From contig NZ_CP112880.1 of assembly GCF_028747205.1 (NCBI RefSeq), positions 6,324,001-6,388,000 of the forward strand: 64,000 nucleotides of DNA, given 5' to 3'. The notes under the pieces were generated by a model. That model worked only from the letters and a program-made list of their open reading frames with translations, was not told where the DNA came from and ran no database searches. A program made the position numbers and the translations under genes. How positions within the stretch are numbered: position 1 is the stretch's first letter; each line of letters begins with the position of its first letter. The DNA is from Streptomyces sp. CA-278952. Lineage in GTDB: Bacteria; Actinomycetota; Actinomycetes; Streptomycetales; Streptomycetaceae. This document shows positions 53,865 through 62,612 of this stretch, piece after piece.

Positions 53865-54647
53865 ATGGACACACCGCCGTACCTGCCGGGACACGGACTG
53901 CTGGCCGGCCGCGCCGCCGTCGTCACCGCCGCCGCCGGAGCCGGGATCGGCGGTGCCACTGCCCGCCGCTTCCTGGAGGAGGGCGCCCGCGTCGTGATCG
54001 GCGACGCCCACGCCCGCCGGCTGAAGGAGAGCGCGCGCGCCCTCGCCGACGAGTTCGGCACCGACCGCGTCACCCACCTGACCTGCGACGTCACCGACGA
54101 GGACCAGGTCGAAGCCCTCTTCTCCCACGCCGAACGCGCCCACGGCGGCCTCGACATCGTCGTCAACAACGCCGGCCTCGGCGGCACCGCCGAACTCACC
54201 GAGATGACCGACGACCAGTGGACGAGGATCCTCGACGTCACCCTGAACGGCACGTTCCGCTGCACCCGCGCCGCCCTGCGCTCCCTCAAGGCCGCCGGCA
54301 CCGGCGGAGTCCTCGTCAACAACGCCTCCGTCGTCGGCTGGCGCGCCCAGCGCGGCCAGGCCCACTACGCCGCCGCCAAGGCGGGCGTCATGGCCCTCAC
54401 CCGCTGCGCCGCCGTCGAGGCCGCCGACTACGGCGTACGCGTCAACGCCGTCGCCCCCAGCCTCGCCATGCACCCCCACCTGGCCAAGGTCACCTCCGCC
54501 GAGCTCCTCGCCGAACTCACCGGGAAGGAGGCCTTCGGCCGGTACGCCGAACCCTGGGAGGTCGCCAACGTGATCGTCTTCCTCGCCAGCGGCTACTCCT
54601 CGTACATGACCGGCGAGGTCGTCCCCGTCAGCAGCCAGCATGCGTGA
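53865..54647 (+). CDS. ipdF: Short-chain dehydrogenase/reductase, IpdF-like
   Basis: The 260-residue SDR has the NAD(P)-binding TAAAGAGIGGATARRFLEEGARVVIGDA (about 21-48), NNAGLGG near 102, the catalytic Ser in NNASVVGW near 151 and Tyr-Lys in HYAAAKAG near 164-170. It sits between a FadE30-like dehydrogenase and a KstR2-like regulator, the position of Rv3559c/ipdF in M. tuberculosis. That enzyme oxidises the 5-hydroxyl of the steroid ring C/D fragment. The exact assignment is by synteny. Confidence 0.85.
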   Translation: MDTPPYLPGHGLLAGRAAVVTAAAGAGIGGATARRFLEEGARVVIGDAHARRLKESARALADEFGTDRVTHLTCDVTDEDQVEALFSHAERAHGGLDIVVNNAGLGGTAELTEMTDDQWTRILDVTLNGTFRCTRAALRSLKAAGTGGVLVNNASVVGWRAQRGQAHYAAAKAGVMALTRCAAVEAADYGVRVNAVAPSLAMHPHLAKVTSAELLAELTGKEAFGRYAEPWEVANVIVFLASGYSSYMTGEVVPVSSQHA

Positions 54648-54689
54648 AGGGATGCGTGAACACACCGGCCCCGGGCGGACAATGGCCGG

Positions 54690-55301
54690 GTGCCTACCAA
54701 GAAGAAGCCCCAGGTGACCCCCACGCCGGAGCGACGCCGTGAACTGCTCGCCACCGCCGCCGAGGTCTTCGCCGCGCAGGGATACAACGCGACCACCGTC
54801 CGCCGGATCGCGGACGAGGCAGGGATGCTCGCGGGCAGCCTCTACTACCACTTCGATTCCAAGGAATCGATGATCGACGAGATCCTCTCCACCTTCCTCG
54901 ACGAGCTCTGGCGGGGCTACGACACGGTCCTGGAGGCCGGCCTCGGCCCCCGCGAGACCATCGAGGCCCTGGTCACCGAGTCCTTCCGGGAGATCGACCG
55001 GCACCGCCCCGCCGTCGCGATCTACCAGAAGGAGTCCAAGCACCTCGCCACCCAGCCGCGCTTCGCCTACCTCGTCGACTCGCAGACGAAGTTCGAGAAG
55101 GCCTGGCTCGGCACCCTGGAACGCGGCGTCGCCGAAGGCGCCTTCCGCGACGACCTCGACATCCGCCTCACCTACCGCTTCGTCCGCGACACCGTCTGGG
55201 TCGCGGCCTCCTGGTACCGGCCCGGCGGACACCACAGCCCCGAGGAGATCGCCCGTCAGTACCTCTCGATGGTGCTCGACGGAATCGCCCTGCGTACGTA
55301 A
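54690..55301 (+). CDS. kstR2: TetR-family repressor, KstR2-like
   Basis: The 203-residue product has an N-terminal TetR helix-turn-helix (RRELLATAAEVFAAQGYNAT, then TVRRIADEAGMLAGSLYYHFDSKESM, about 16-61). Its ligand domain resembles mycobacterial KstR2 in distinctive segments: YQKESKHLATQPRFAYL (about 110-126), DLDIRLTYRFVRDTVWVAA and YRPGG near 175-180. KstR2 releases DNA when it binds HIP-CoA. Two matching boxes occur in this window. Start is the GTG at 54690. It lies between the SDR and fadA6 genes, as in actinobacterial HIP clusters. Confidence 0.87.
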   Translation: MPTKKKPQVTPTPERRRELLATAAEVFAAQGYNATTVRRIADEAGMLAGSLYYHFDSKESMIDEILSTFLDELWRGYDTVLEAGLGPRETIEALVTESFREIDRHRPAVAIYQKESKHLATQPRFAYLVDSQTKFEKAWLGTLERGVAEGAFRDDLDIRLTYRFVRDTVWVAASWYRPGGHHSPEEIARQYLSMVLDGIALRT

Positions 55302-55343
55302 CCGGAAACCGGTCCATCCCGAGCGCACCGAGGAGCAGCAGCC

Positions 55344-56501
<1,158 letters not shown>

Positions 56502-56797
56502 GCACCCCCCGGCCCTTGCCGGGCCCCGCCCGTGGACCCCGGCGGCCCCGCTCGTACACCCTCTGGTCAGCCAAGCTTTCCCTCCGGCGGTGCGGCGCGC
56601 TCCGCCGCCCGAGGAGAGGGCGTGCTAGGATGTTTCCCGTTGCAGTTTTGGTACCCATGAACTTTATGTGCGCCTGACGGGAATGCTTCCTCAGGCGCTT
56701 TATTGTTTTCCGGCTTTCTCCGGGTGGGGCTCAATGCGGCGACTTGGAATCCGTAAAGTGCGGGTTCTCGGCACTGCACCTCTTTTAGGAGAATGAC
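56502..56797 (+). promoter_or_regulatory. Long cspA leader with hairpin attenuator
   Basis: The 296-bp gap before cspA contains TAGGAT at 56626-56631 as a possible -10 element and a hairpin (56670-56677 with 56691-56698, plus inner GGAA/TTCC) followed by TTTATTGTTTT. A tiny frame, ATG at 56657 to TGA at 56675-56677 (MNFMCA), ends inside the hairpin. The structure resembles a transcription attenuator or cold-responsive leader. A Shine-Dalgarno AGGAG lies at the end. The region is locally AT-rich for this genome. Confidence 0.6.
56670..56711 (+). terminator. T-tailed hairpin in the cspA leader
   Basis: GCGCCTGA at 56670-56677 pairs with TCAGGCGC at 56691-56698. Inner GGAA-TGC-TTCC extends the stem, and TTTATTGTTTT follows. 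It is a textbook intrinsic terminator placed about 90 bp before the cspA start, so it may end the fadA6 transcript, regulate cspA, or both. Confidence 0.8.
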
Positions 56798-57001
56798 ATG
56801 GCTACTGGAACCGTGAAGTGGTTCAACTCGGAAAAGGGCTTCGGCTTCATCGAGCAGGACGGCGGCGGCGCCGACGTCTTCGCCCACTACTCCAACATCG
56901 CCACCCAGGGCTTCCGTGAGCTCCAGGAGGGCCAGAAGGTCTCCTTCGACGTCACGCAGGGCCAGAAGGGCCCGCAGGCGGAGAACATCGTCCCGGCCTA
57001 A
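56798..57001 (+). CDS. cspA: Cold-shock protein
   Basis: The 67-residue product is a complete single cold-shock domain that binds single-stranded RNA and [21 protein letters not shown] with RNP1 KGFGFIEQ, and RNP2 DVFAHYSNI, ending [11 protein letters not shown]. It begins at an ATG preceded by TTTTAGGAGAATGAC, a strong ribosome-binding site. A terminator follows and the next gene is a DEAD-box helicase, a common cold-adaptation pair. Its leader can fold into a hairpin. Confidence 0.97.
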   Translation: MATGTVKWFNSEKGFGFIEQDGGGADVFAHYSNIATQGFRELQEGQKVSFDVTQGQKGPQAENIVPA

Positions 57002-57024
57002 TTGCCGGACGCGTACCTCGCTGA

Positions 57025-57060
57025 CCGGGGCCCGCACCGTGAAGGTGCGGGCCCCGGTTT
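57025..57060 (+). terminator. Terminator of cspA
   Basis: A perfect 14-bp stem (57025-57038 with 57044-57057) around a GTGAA loop, followed by TTT, lies 23 bp after the cspA stop. Confidence 0.88.
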
Positions 57061-57198
57061 GTGCTGTCCGAGCGACAACCCGTCGCAACAACCCGTTCTG
57101 TGCGCACATCCTGGGGGCGCACCCGGACGGTCGGGTCGGCACATCGCAGTAAACCCATTCGGCAGTTGCCCAGGAATCCCCCAGGAGGGCAATTCCGT

Positions 57199-58848
57199 AT
57201 GACCAGCTCCGAACGCCAGGACCGCACCCCCCGCTCGCGACCGGCCCGTGGCCGAGGCCGCGGCCAGGGCGCAGGCACCCAGGCTCCCGCGAACGGCCGG
57301 GGCGGCGCACCCCGCTCCAAGGCCCAGGGCAGCTCCAAGCCCCCGGCCCGCCGTCGCGCCACCCCGCCGCAGGGCGAGTTCGCCCTGCCGGAGACCGTGA
57401 CCCCCGCACTGCCCGCCGTCGACGCCTTCGCCGACCTGGACATGCCCGCCGGGCTGCTGAAGACCCTCACCGCCCAGGGCGTCACCGAGCCGTTCCCGAT
57501 CCAGGGCGCGACCCTGCCGAACTCGCTGGCCGGCCGCGACATCCTCGGCCGCGGGCGCACCGGCTCCGGCAAGACGCTCGCCTTCGGCCTGGCGCTGCTG
57601 GCCCGTACCGCCGGGCGCCGCAGTGAGCCGCGCGCACCGCTCGCCATGGTCCTCGTGCCCACGCGTGAGCTCGCCCAGCAGGTCACCGACGCGCTGACCC
57701 CGTACGCGACCGCCGTGAACCTGCGGATGGCCACGGTCGTCGGCGGCATGTCGATCACCAAGCAGTCCGCCACCCTGCGGCGCGGCGCCGAAGTGCTCGT
57801 CGCCACCCCGGGCCGGCTCAAGGACCTCATCGAGCGCGGCGACTGCCGCCTGGACGAGGTCTCCATCACCGTCCTCGACGAGGCCGACCAGATGGCCGAC
57901 ATGGGCTTCATGCCGCAGGTCGTCGCCCTGCTCAAGCAGGTCGAGGCGGACGGGCAGCGGATGCTGTTCTCCGCGACCCTCGACAAGAACATCGACCGGC
58001 TCGTGAAGATGTTCCTCACCGACCCGGTCGTGCACTCCGTCGACCCGTCCGCCGGCGCGGTCACCACGATGGAGCACCACGTGCTCCACGTCCTGGACGA
58101 GACCGACAAGAAGGCCGTCGCCACGAAGATCGCCGCCCGCGAGGGCCGGGTGATCATGTTCGTCGACACCAAGCGCGCCGCCGACCGCTTCGCCAAGCGG
58201 CTGCTCGCCAGCGGTGTACGGGCGGCCGCCCTGCACGGCGGACGTTCGCAGCCGCAGCGCAACCGGACGCTCGACCAGTTCAAGAACGGGGAGGTCACCG
58301 CGCTCGTCGCGACGAACGTCGCGGCCCGCGGCATCCACGTCGACGACCTCGACCTGGTCGTCAACGTGGACCCGCCGACCGACCACAAGGACTACCTCCA
58401 CCGCGGCGGCCGCACGGCGCGCGCCGGGGAGTCCGGCAGCGTCGTCACGCTGGTGCTGCCCGAGGAGAAGCGCGAGATGACCCGGCTGATGCAGGACGCC
58501 GGCATCGCGCCGCGCACCACGCGGGTCACCTCCAGCGACGCGGAACTGGGCCGGATCACGGGGGCCCGCGAGCCCTCGGGCGTCGCGATCGTCATCGAGG
58601 TGCCGCAGCCGACTCCGCCGAAGCAGCGGACCCGGTCGGGCGGCGCGGCGGGCGGCACCGGCGGGGGCGCGGTGCGGTCCGGCAGCCGGGGACGCGGACG
58701 GCGAGGCACCGGTACGGGTGCCGGGGCCGGCGGTGCCGGTGGCGGCGCGGCACGCTCCGGAGGGGCTGCGCGCGCCGGTGGCGGTGCGGCGCGCTCCGGT
58801 GGCGCAGGCCGCTCCGGCGCGCCCGCGCGGGGGCGTCGGGCCGCGTAG
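57199..58848 (+). CDS. DEAD-box ATP-dependent RNA helicase
   Basis: The 549-residue product has a basic, disordered N-terminus (PRSRPARGRGRGQG), the RecA-like core with Q motif (EPFPIQGATLP near 97), Walker A GRTGSGKT with Lys125, motif Ia PTRELAQQ near 154, the DEAD box at 227-230, SAT and the C-terminal helicase motifs VATNVAARGIHVDDLDLVVN and HRGGRTARAG. The last 80 residues are Gly/Arg/Ala repeats, an RNA-binding tail. ATG 57199 is chosen because AGGAGG lies about ten bases upstream. Together with cspA it suggests RNA remodelling in the cold. Confidence 0.95.
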   Translation: MTSSERQDRTPRSRPARGRGRGQGAGTQAPANGRGGAPRSKAQGSSKPPARRRATPPQGEFALPETVTPALPAVDAFADLDMPAGLLKTLTAQGVTEPFPIQGATLPNSLAGRDILGRGRTGSGKTLAFGLALLARTAGRRSEPRAPLAMVLVPTRELAQQVTDALTPYATAVNLRMATVVGGMSITKQSATLRRGAEVLVATPGRLKDLIERGDCRLDEVSITVLDEADQMADMGFMPQVVALLKQVEADGQRMLFSATLDKNIDRLVKMFLTDPVVHSVDPSAGAVTTMEHHVLHVLDETDKKAVATKIAAREGRVIMFVDTKRAADRFAKRLLASGVRAAALHGGRSQPQRNRTLDQFKNGEVTALVATNVAARGIHVDDLDLVVNVDPPTDHKDYLHRGGRTARAGESGSVVTLVLPEEKREMTRLMQDAGIAPRTTRVTSSDAELGRITGAREPSGVAIVIEVPQPTPPKQRTRSGGAAGGTGGGAVRSGSRGRGRRGTGTGAGAGGAGGGAARSGGAARAGGGAARSGGAGRSGAPARGRRAA

Positions 58849-58857
58849 GGCCATCAG

Positions 58858-58994
58858 TTCCAGCCGTCCGGCGATTGAGGTCCGGGCTCATATCCAGCCC
58901 GTCCGGCGATTGAGGACCGGGGCCCGGGGCAGAGCCCCGAAAGCCCCGGGCCGATGTGGCCGAGGTCTTGTCCTCAAACGCCGGACGGGCTGGA
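58858..58994. repeat. Three copies of the dispersed palindrome between helicase and ipdC
   Basis: Direct copies with core CCGTCCGGCGATTGAGG lie at 58858-58881 and 58894-58918. An inverted copy lies at 58970-58994. The last two can pair as arms of a long stem enclosing another G+C-rich hairpin (58918-58953). The inverted copy encodes the last residues and stop of the minus-strand ipdC gene. Confidence 0.75.
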
Positions 58995-60071
58995 TAGGGG
59001 CTCGGGCTCGGGCCCACGTGGCCGGGGCAGGTCGACCAGAAGTGCGCGAGCCGTCTCCGCCTCGGCCATGACCCGGTCCACCAGCTCCGCCACGCTCGGC
59101 AGGTCCTCGATCAGCGCCGCGACCTGGCCCGAGGCCATGATGCCGAGGTCCGTGCGGCCGTCGACCATCGCCGCCCTCAGCAGCATCGGGGCGTTCGCCG
59201 CCAGCAGCACCTGGCTCCAGGTCAGCTCCTTGCCGTGCCGCATCGCCAGGCCGTCGCGGACCATGCCCGGCCAGCTCAGGCCGGAGATCCGGCGGAAGCC
59301 GGACGCCCGGCGCAGCGCCCGGTACAGGGAGCGCAGCCGGCCCGCACTCTCCAACTCCGCCACCATCTCCGTACGGAGCATCCGGTGCGGGAGGCCGTCC
59401 ACCGCCCTCGTCAGGGTGATGTCCTTGGCGGTCGCCGCCAGATAGCGGGCCTTCACCGCGTTCGGGACCGTCGAGTCCGAGGTCAGCAGGAACCGGGTGC
59501 CCATCGCGACGCCCGCCGCCCCGTACGCCAGCGCCGCCACCAGGCCCCGGCCGTCGTGGAAGCCGCCCGCCGCGACCACCGGGATGTCCACCGCGTCGAC
59601 GACCTGCGGCAGCAGCACCGTGGTGGCGACCTCGCCGGTGTGGCCGCCGCCCTCGCCGCCCTGCACGATCACCGCGTCCGCGCCCCACGCCGCGACCTTC
59701 TCCGCGTGCCGCCGGGCCCCCACCGACGGGACGACGACCACGCCCGCGTCCCTGAGCTCCGCGATCAGCTCCCTCGACGGGGCGAGCGCGAACGACGCCA
59801 CCCGCACGCCCTCCTCGACCATGATCCGGACCCGCTCCCGGGCGTCCCCCGCGTCCGCCCGCAGATTCACCCCGAACGGCGCGTCGGTCCGGGACTTCAC
59901 CTCCCGTACGGCCGCACGCAGGTGGTCCGGTGACATGGTCGCCGACGCGAGGATGCCGAGCGCCCCGGCCCGCGCGGTCGCGGTGACCAGGCGGGGGCCC
60001 GCCACCCAGCCCATTCCGGTCTGCACGATCGGGTGCCGGACACCGACGAGGTCGGTCAGGGCGGTGCGCAT
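58974..60071 (-). CDS. ipdC: Flavin-dependent nitronate monooxygenase-like oxidoreductase, IpdC-like
   Basis: The 365-residue FMN barrel has VGVRHPIVQTGMGWVAGPRLVTATARAG (9-36), a VIVQGGEGGGHTGEVATTVLL flavin-phosphate segment near 137, VVAAGGFHDGRGLVAALAYGA near 167 and MGTRFLLTSDSTVPNAVK. Despite the nitronate monooxygenase label, mycobacterial IpdC acts on a CoA-thioester of the steroid ring C/D fragment, and this product matches its distinctive HRMLRTEMV and RDGLAMRHGKELTWSQV stretches. It overlaps ipdB by a base. The last five or six residues come from a dispersed repeat, so the native C-terminus was probably altered. Confidence 0.88.
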   Translation of the reverse strand: MRTALTDLVGVRHPIVQTGMGWVAGPRLVTATARAGALGILASATMSPDHLRAAVREVKSRTDAPFGVNLRADAGDARERVRIMVEEGVRVASFALAPSRELIAELRDAGVVVVPSVGARRHAEKVAAWGADAVIVQGGEGGGHTGEVATTVLLPQVVDAVDIPVVAAGGFHDGRGLVAALAYGAAGVAMGTRFLLTSDSTVPNAVKARYLAATAKDITLTRAVDGLPHRMLRTEMVAELESAGRLRSLYRALRRASGFRRISGLSWPGMVRDGLAMRHGKELTWSQVLLAANAPMLLRAAMVDGRTDLGIMASGQVAALIEDLPSVAELVDRVMAEAETARALLVDLPRPRGPEPEPLSSPSGV

Positions 60072-60820
60072 CAGGAACGGACCTCCCGGTCCCGGGTGCG
60101 GGCCGGGTCGACGACCTCGCGGATCAGCGAGAGCTCGGTCGGGGAGGGGGCGCGGGTGTACGGGACGTCGTCCGGGACCGTGAGCGCGAAACCCGTCGCT
60201 TCCCGGACCTGGTCCACCGTGACGCCGGGGTGGACCGAGGCGAGGCGCATCGAACGGTCGGGCGTCGCGAAGTCGAAGACCCCGAGATCGCTGACGACCC
60301 GGGGGATGCGGTGGAAGCGGGTGGCGGAGGGGCCCGCCGCCCTCGCGCTGTCGTGGCCGACCCCGCAGATCATGTCGACGCGCCCGACGAAGACCCGGGG
60401 GGAGTGCCGGGGGATCCAGTAACTCACCGGGTTGTTCAGGGTGTTGACCGGAGCTCCGCGTACACCCAGCAGCTGCCGCGAGGGCTGTTCCCAGTCGCCG
60501 ATGCAGGAGATGTTCTGGTTGCCGAAGCGGTCGATCTGGCTCGCGCCCATCATCACGTGCCGCCGCCCGCCGGTCACCAGCGCCAGATGCCTTCGGTAGG
60601 GCAGCCAGCCCTCCGCCACACCGTCCGGGCCGACGAGCGTCGCCTCGCCGTCCGTGAGCAGCAGCTCGGGGGCGAAGGTCAGCCGGGCCAGCCGCGCGCC
60701 GGCCGACGGCACGGCACCCATCGGGCTGGCCAGGATCTCGCCGTCGCCCCGCCACGCCTCGGCGCACGCGATCACGCAGTACTCGGCACGGGTGATGCCT
60801 CCGGTCGCGGACGCTTTCAT
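60071..60820 (-). CDS. ipdB: CoA-transferase family ring C hydrolase, beta subunit IpdB-like
   Basis: The 249-residue protein is a family I CoA-transferase-like subunit. Segments shared with mycobacterial IpdB include GARLARLTFAPELLLTDGEA (40-59), GGRRHVMMGASQIDRFGNQN near 83, RQLLGVRGAPVNTLNN near 113 and the C-terminal VVDPARTRDREVRS. IpdA and IpdB together hydrolyse ring C of the COCHEA-CoA intermediate and lack true CoA-transferase activity. The ATG at 60820 overlaps the ipdA stop as ATGA, consistent with subunits of one complex. Confidence 0.9.
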   Translation of the reverse strand: MKASATGGITRAEYCVIACAEAWRGDGEILASPMGAVPSAGARLARLTFAPELLLTDGEATLVGPDGVAEGWLPYRRHLALVTGGRRHVMMGASQIDRFGNQNISCIGDWEQPSRQLLGVRGAPVNTLNNPVSYWIPRHSPRVFVGRVDMICGVGHDSARAAGPSATRFHRIPRVVSDLGVFDFATPDRSMRLASVHPGVTVDQVREATGFALTVPDDVPYTRAPSPTELSLIREVVDPARTRDREVRS

Positions 60821-61707
60821 TTCTGCTCCTGGTGCCAGGTGCGGACCGCCTGCTGGTAGCCCTGCTCGTCGCCGTCCGGCGGCAGGAAGCGGGCTGCGAA
60901 CTCCGCCCAGGCCGCCGGGTCCGCCGCCGCGGCCGCGTACGCCTTCTGGAACGGCTCGTCACGCGGGTGGTCGGGTACGCAGGACGTGAAGTGCGCCCCG
61001 CCCGGAGTCTCCACCACACCGGTGACCGCATGCCGTTGAACGAGGAGGGTCTGCGGGGCGGTGGCGTTCCCGGTCAACTCCGGCGTCCGCACGATGCGTT
61101 CGCAGGAGACGTACGCCGCGTCCGCCGCTTCGCAGAAGAGGTCGTCGAAGTACGGGTCGGGGCCCAGGTACTGGCCGTTGCCGAGCCGGTCCGCCCGGTT
61201 GAGGTGGACCAGCGCCGCGTCCATCCGCAGGGCCGGCGCCGCCACGAACTCCTCGCCGTCCTCGTACGGTGAAGTCACCGTGCGCAGCTCAGGGTTGACC
61301 CGCATCACATCCGAGCCGATGCCCGCGCGAACCGGCAGGAACGGCAGCCGGTTCGCCGCCGCGTGCAGCCCCCACATGAACATCGCCTCGTCGATCTCCG
61401 TCAGCGCGAACGCCCCGCGCTGCCGGGCCGCCCGGTAGTGCGGCTCCAGCGGGATGGAGTCGAGCGTCACGAACGCCGTGACCAGACGGGCGATCCGGCC
61501 CGCCGCGGCCAGCAGCCCCACGTCCGGGCCGCCGTAGGAGATCACCGTAAGATCGGTGACGGGCGACCGGAGCAGCGCCCTGACCAGGGCCATCGGCTTG
61601 CGGCGCGACCCCCAGCCGCCTATCCCGATGGTCATGCCGCTGCTCAGCCGGTCGACGACCTCCTCGGGTGTCATTGTCTTGTCGCGTGGATGAGGGGGAG
61701 CGGTCAC
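60817..61707 (-). CDS. ipdA: CoA-transferase family ring C hydrolase, alpha subunit IpdA-like
   Basis: The 296-residue product matches mycobacterial IpdA in the segments LSSGMTIGIGGWGSRRKPMA (16-35), LTVISYGGPDVGLL near 54, ANRLPFLPVRAGIGSDV near 113, DPYFDDLF near 183 and GVVETPGGAHFTSC. It starts at the GTG at 61707, 3 bp after the echA20 stop, or at an in-frame ATG 33 bp later. With IpdB it opens ring C of the steroid residue. This pair is the most specific marker of the HIP pathway in the cluster. Confidence 0.9.
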   Translation of the reverse strand: MTAPPHPRDKTMTPEEVVDRLSSGMTIGIGGWGSRRKPMALVRALLRSPVTDLTVISYGGPDVGLLAAAGRIARLVTAFVTLDSIPLEPHYRAARQRGAFALTEIDEAMFMWGLHAAANRLPFLPVRAGIGSDVMRVNPELRTVTSPYEDGEEFVAAPALRMDAALVHLNRADRLGNGQYLGPDPYFDDLFCEAADAAYVSCERIVRTPELTGNATAPQTLLVQRHAVTGVVETPGGAHFTSCVPDHPRDEPFQKAYAAAAADPAAWAEFAARFLPPDGDEQGYQQAVRTWHQEQK

Positions 61708-61710
61708 GGT

Positions 61711-62454
61711 TCAGGCCTCCTTGCCGAAGGTGTCGCGGACCCGGGCGGCGGTCCCGGCGAGGTTCGCCTCAAAGGTGAACCCCTGCTCGAAGCGGTAGCT
61801 GCGCTGTACGTCGACGGGGTCGATGCCGTTCAGTGCGGCTTTCGCGAGCCGCAGCAGATGGCCGTCCTTGGCGGCGATCTCGGTCGCCAACTCCAATGCT
61901 GCATTGGTCAGCTCATGGGCCGGGACCACCCGCCAGACGGAACCGTGGGCGAGCAGCTCGGCCGCGGTGACGGTGCGGGAGGTGTAGTACAGCGTGCGCA
62001 TCAGGTGCTGTGGTACCAGCCGGGCCAGGTGGGTCGCGGCGCCGAGTGCGCCCCGGTCCAGCTCCGGAAGGCCGAAGACCGCGTCCTCGCTCGCGACGAT
62101 CGCGTCGGCGTTCCCGACGAGTCCGACCCCGCCGCCCAGGCAGAACCCCTGCACCGCCGCGACGACCGGGACCTCGCACGTGTACACCGCCGCGAACGCC
62201 TCGGCGCAGCCACGGTTGGCGCCGATCAGGGCCTCGTGCCCCGTATCGCGCTGCAATTCCTTGATGTCGGCGCCCGCGTTGAAGCCGCGCCCGGCGGCGG
62301 CCAGGACGACGCAGCGGACCCCGGGGTCGCGGCCCGCCGCCCGGACGGCGTCCGCCAGGTCGTACCAGCCCTGCACGGGAAGCGCGTTGACGGGGGGACG
62401 GTCCACGGTGACGACGCGGACGCCGTCCGAGGGGCGGGCGGTGGAGACACTCAT
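61711..62454 (-). CDS. echA20: Enoyl-CoA hydratase family ring D hydrolase, EchA20-like
   Basis: The 247-residue crotonase has the oxyanion segments GRGFNAGADIKELQRDTGHEALI (about 65-87) and QGFCLGGGVGLVGNADAIVASEDAVFGLPE (about 113-142), then RGALGAATHLARLVPQHLMR, closely following mycobacterial EchA20 and of the same length. EchA20 cleaves ring D of the intermediate before IpdAB acts. Start is the ATG at 62454. It is the first minus-strand gene beyond the second KstR2-like box, and leads the echA20-ipdA-ipdB-ipdC transcript. Confidence 0.92.
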   Translation of the reverse strand: MSVSTARPSDGVRVVTVDRPPVNALPVQGWYDLADAVRAAGRDPGVRCVVLAAAGRGFNAGADIKELQRDTGHEALIGANRGCAEAFAAVYTCEVPVVAAVQGFCLGGGVGLVGNADAIVASEDAVFGLPELDRGALGAATHLARLVPQHLMRTLYYTSRTVTAAELLAHGSVWRVVPAHELTNAALELATEIAAKDGHLLRLAKAALNGIDPVDVQRSYRFEQGFTFEANLAGTAARVRDTFGKEA

Positions 62455-62473
62455 CGGAGGATCAGCTACCTTT

Positions 62474-62495
62474 CCACCAAACATTTGTTAGGTGG
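62474..62495. promoter_or_regulatory. Second KstR2-like operator between echA20 and the SDR gene
   Basis: On the minus strand the centre reads AACAAATGTTTGGT, two mismatches from the KstR2 motif AnCAAGnnCTTGnT, flanked by CCACC/GGTGG arms that give a 22-bp near-palindrome. It shares 15 of 16 core bases with the box at 53801-53820 and lies in the 158-bp divergent gap. Confidence 0.72.
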
Positions 62496-62612
62496 ACGGT
62501 AGCAGTCCCGCCCCCGGGCGCCAACCGGCCGTCTACCGGTCGCCTACCGGTCGTCAATTGGCCGCCAACGGGCTGCCGGCCGTCAGTAAGCCGTCGATCA
62601 TGGGGAGATGAG

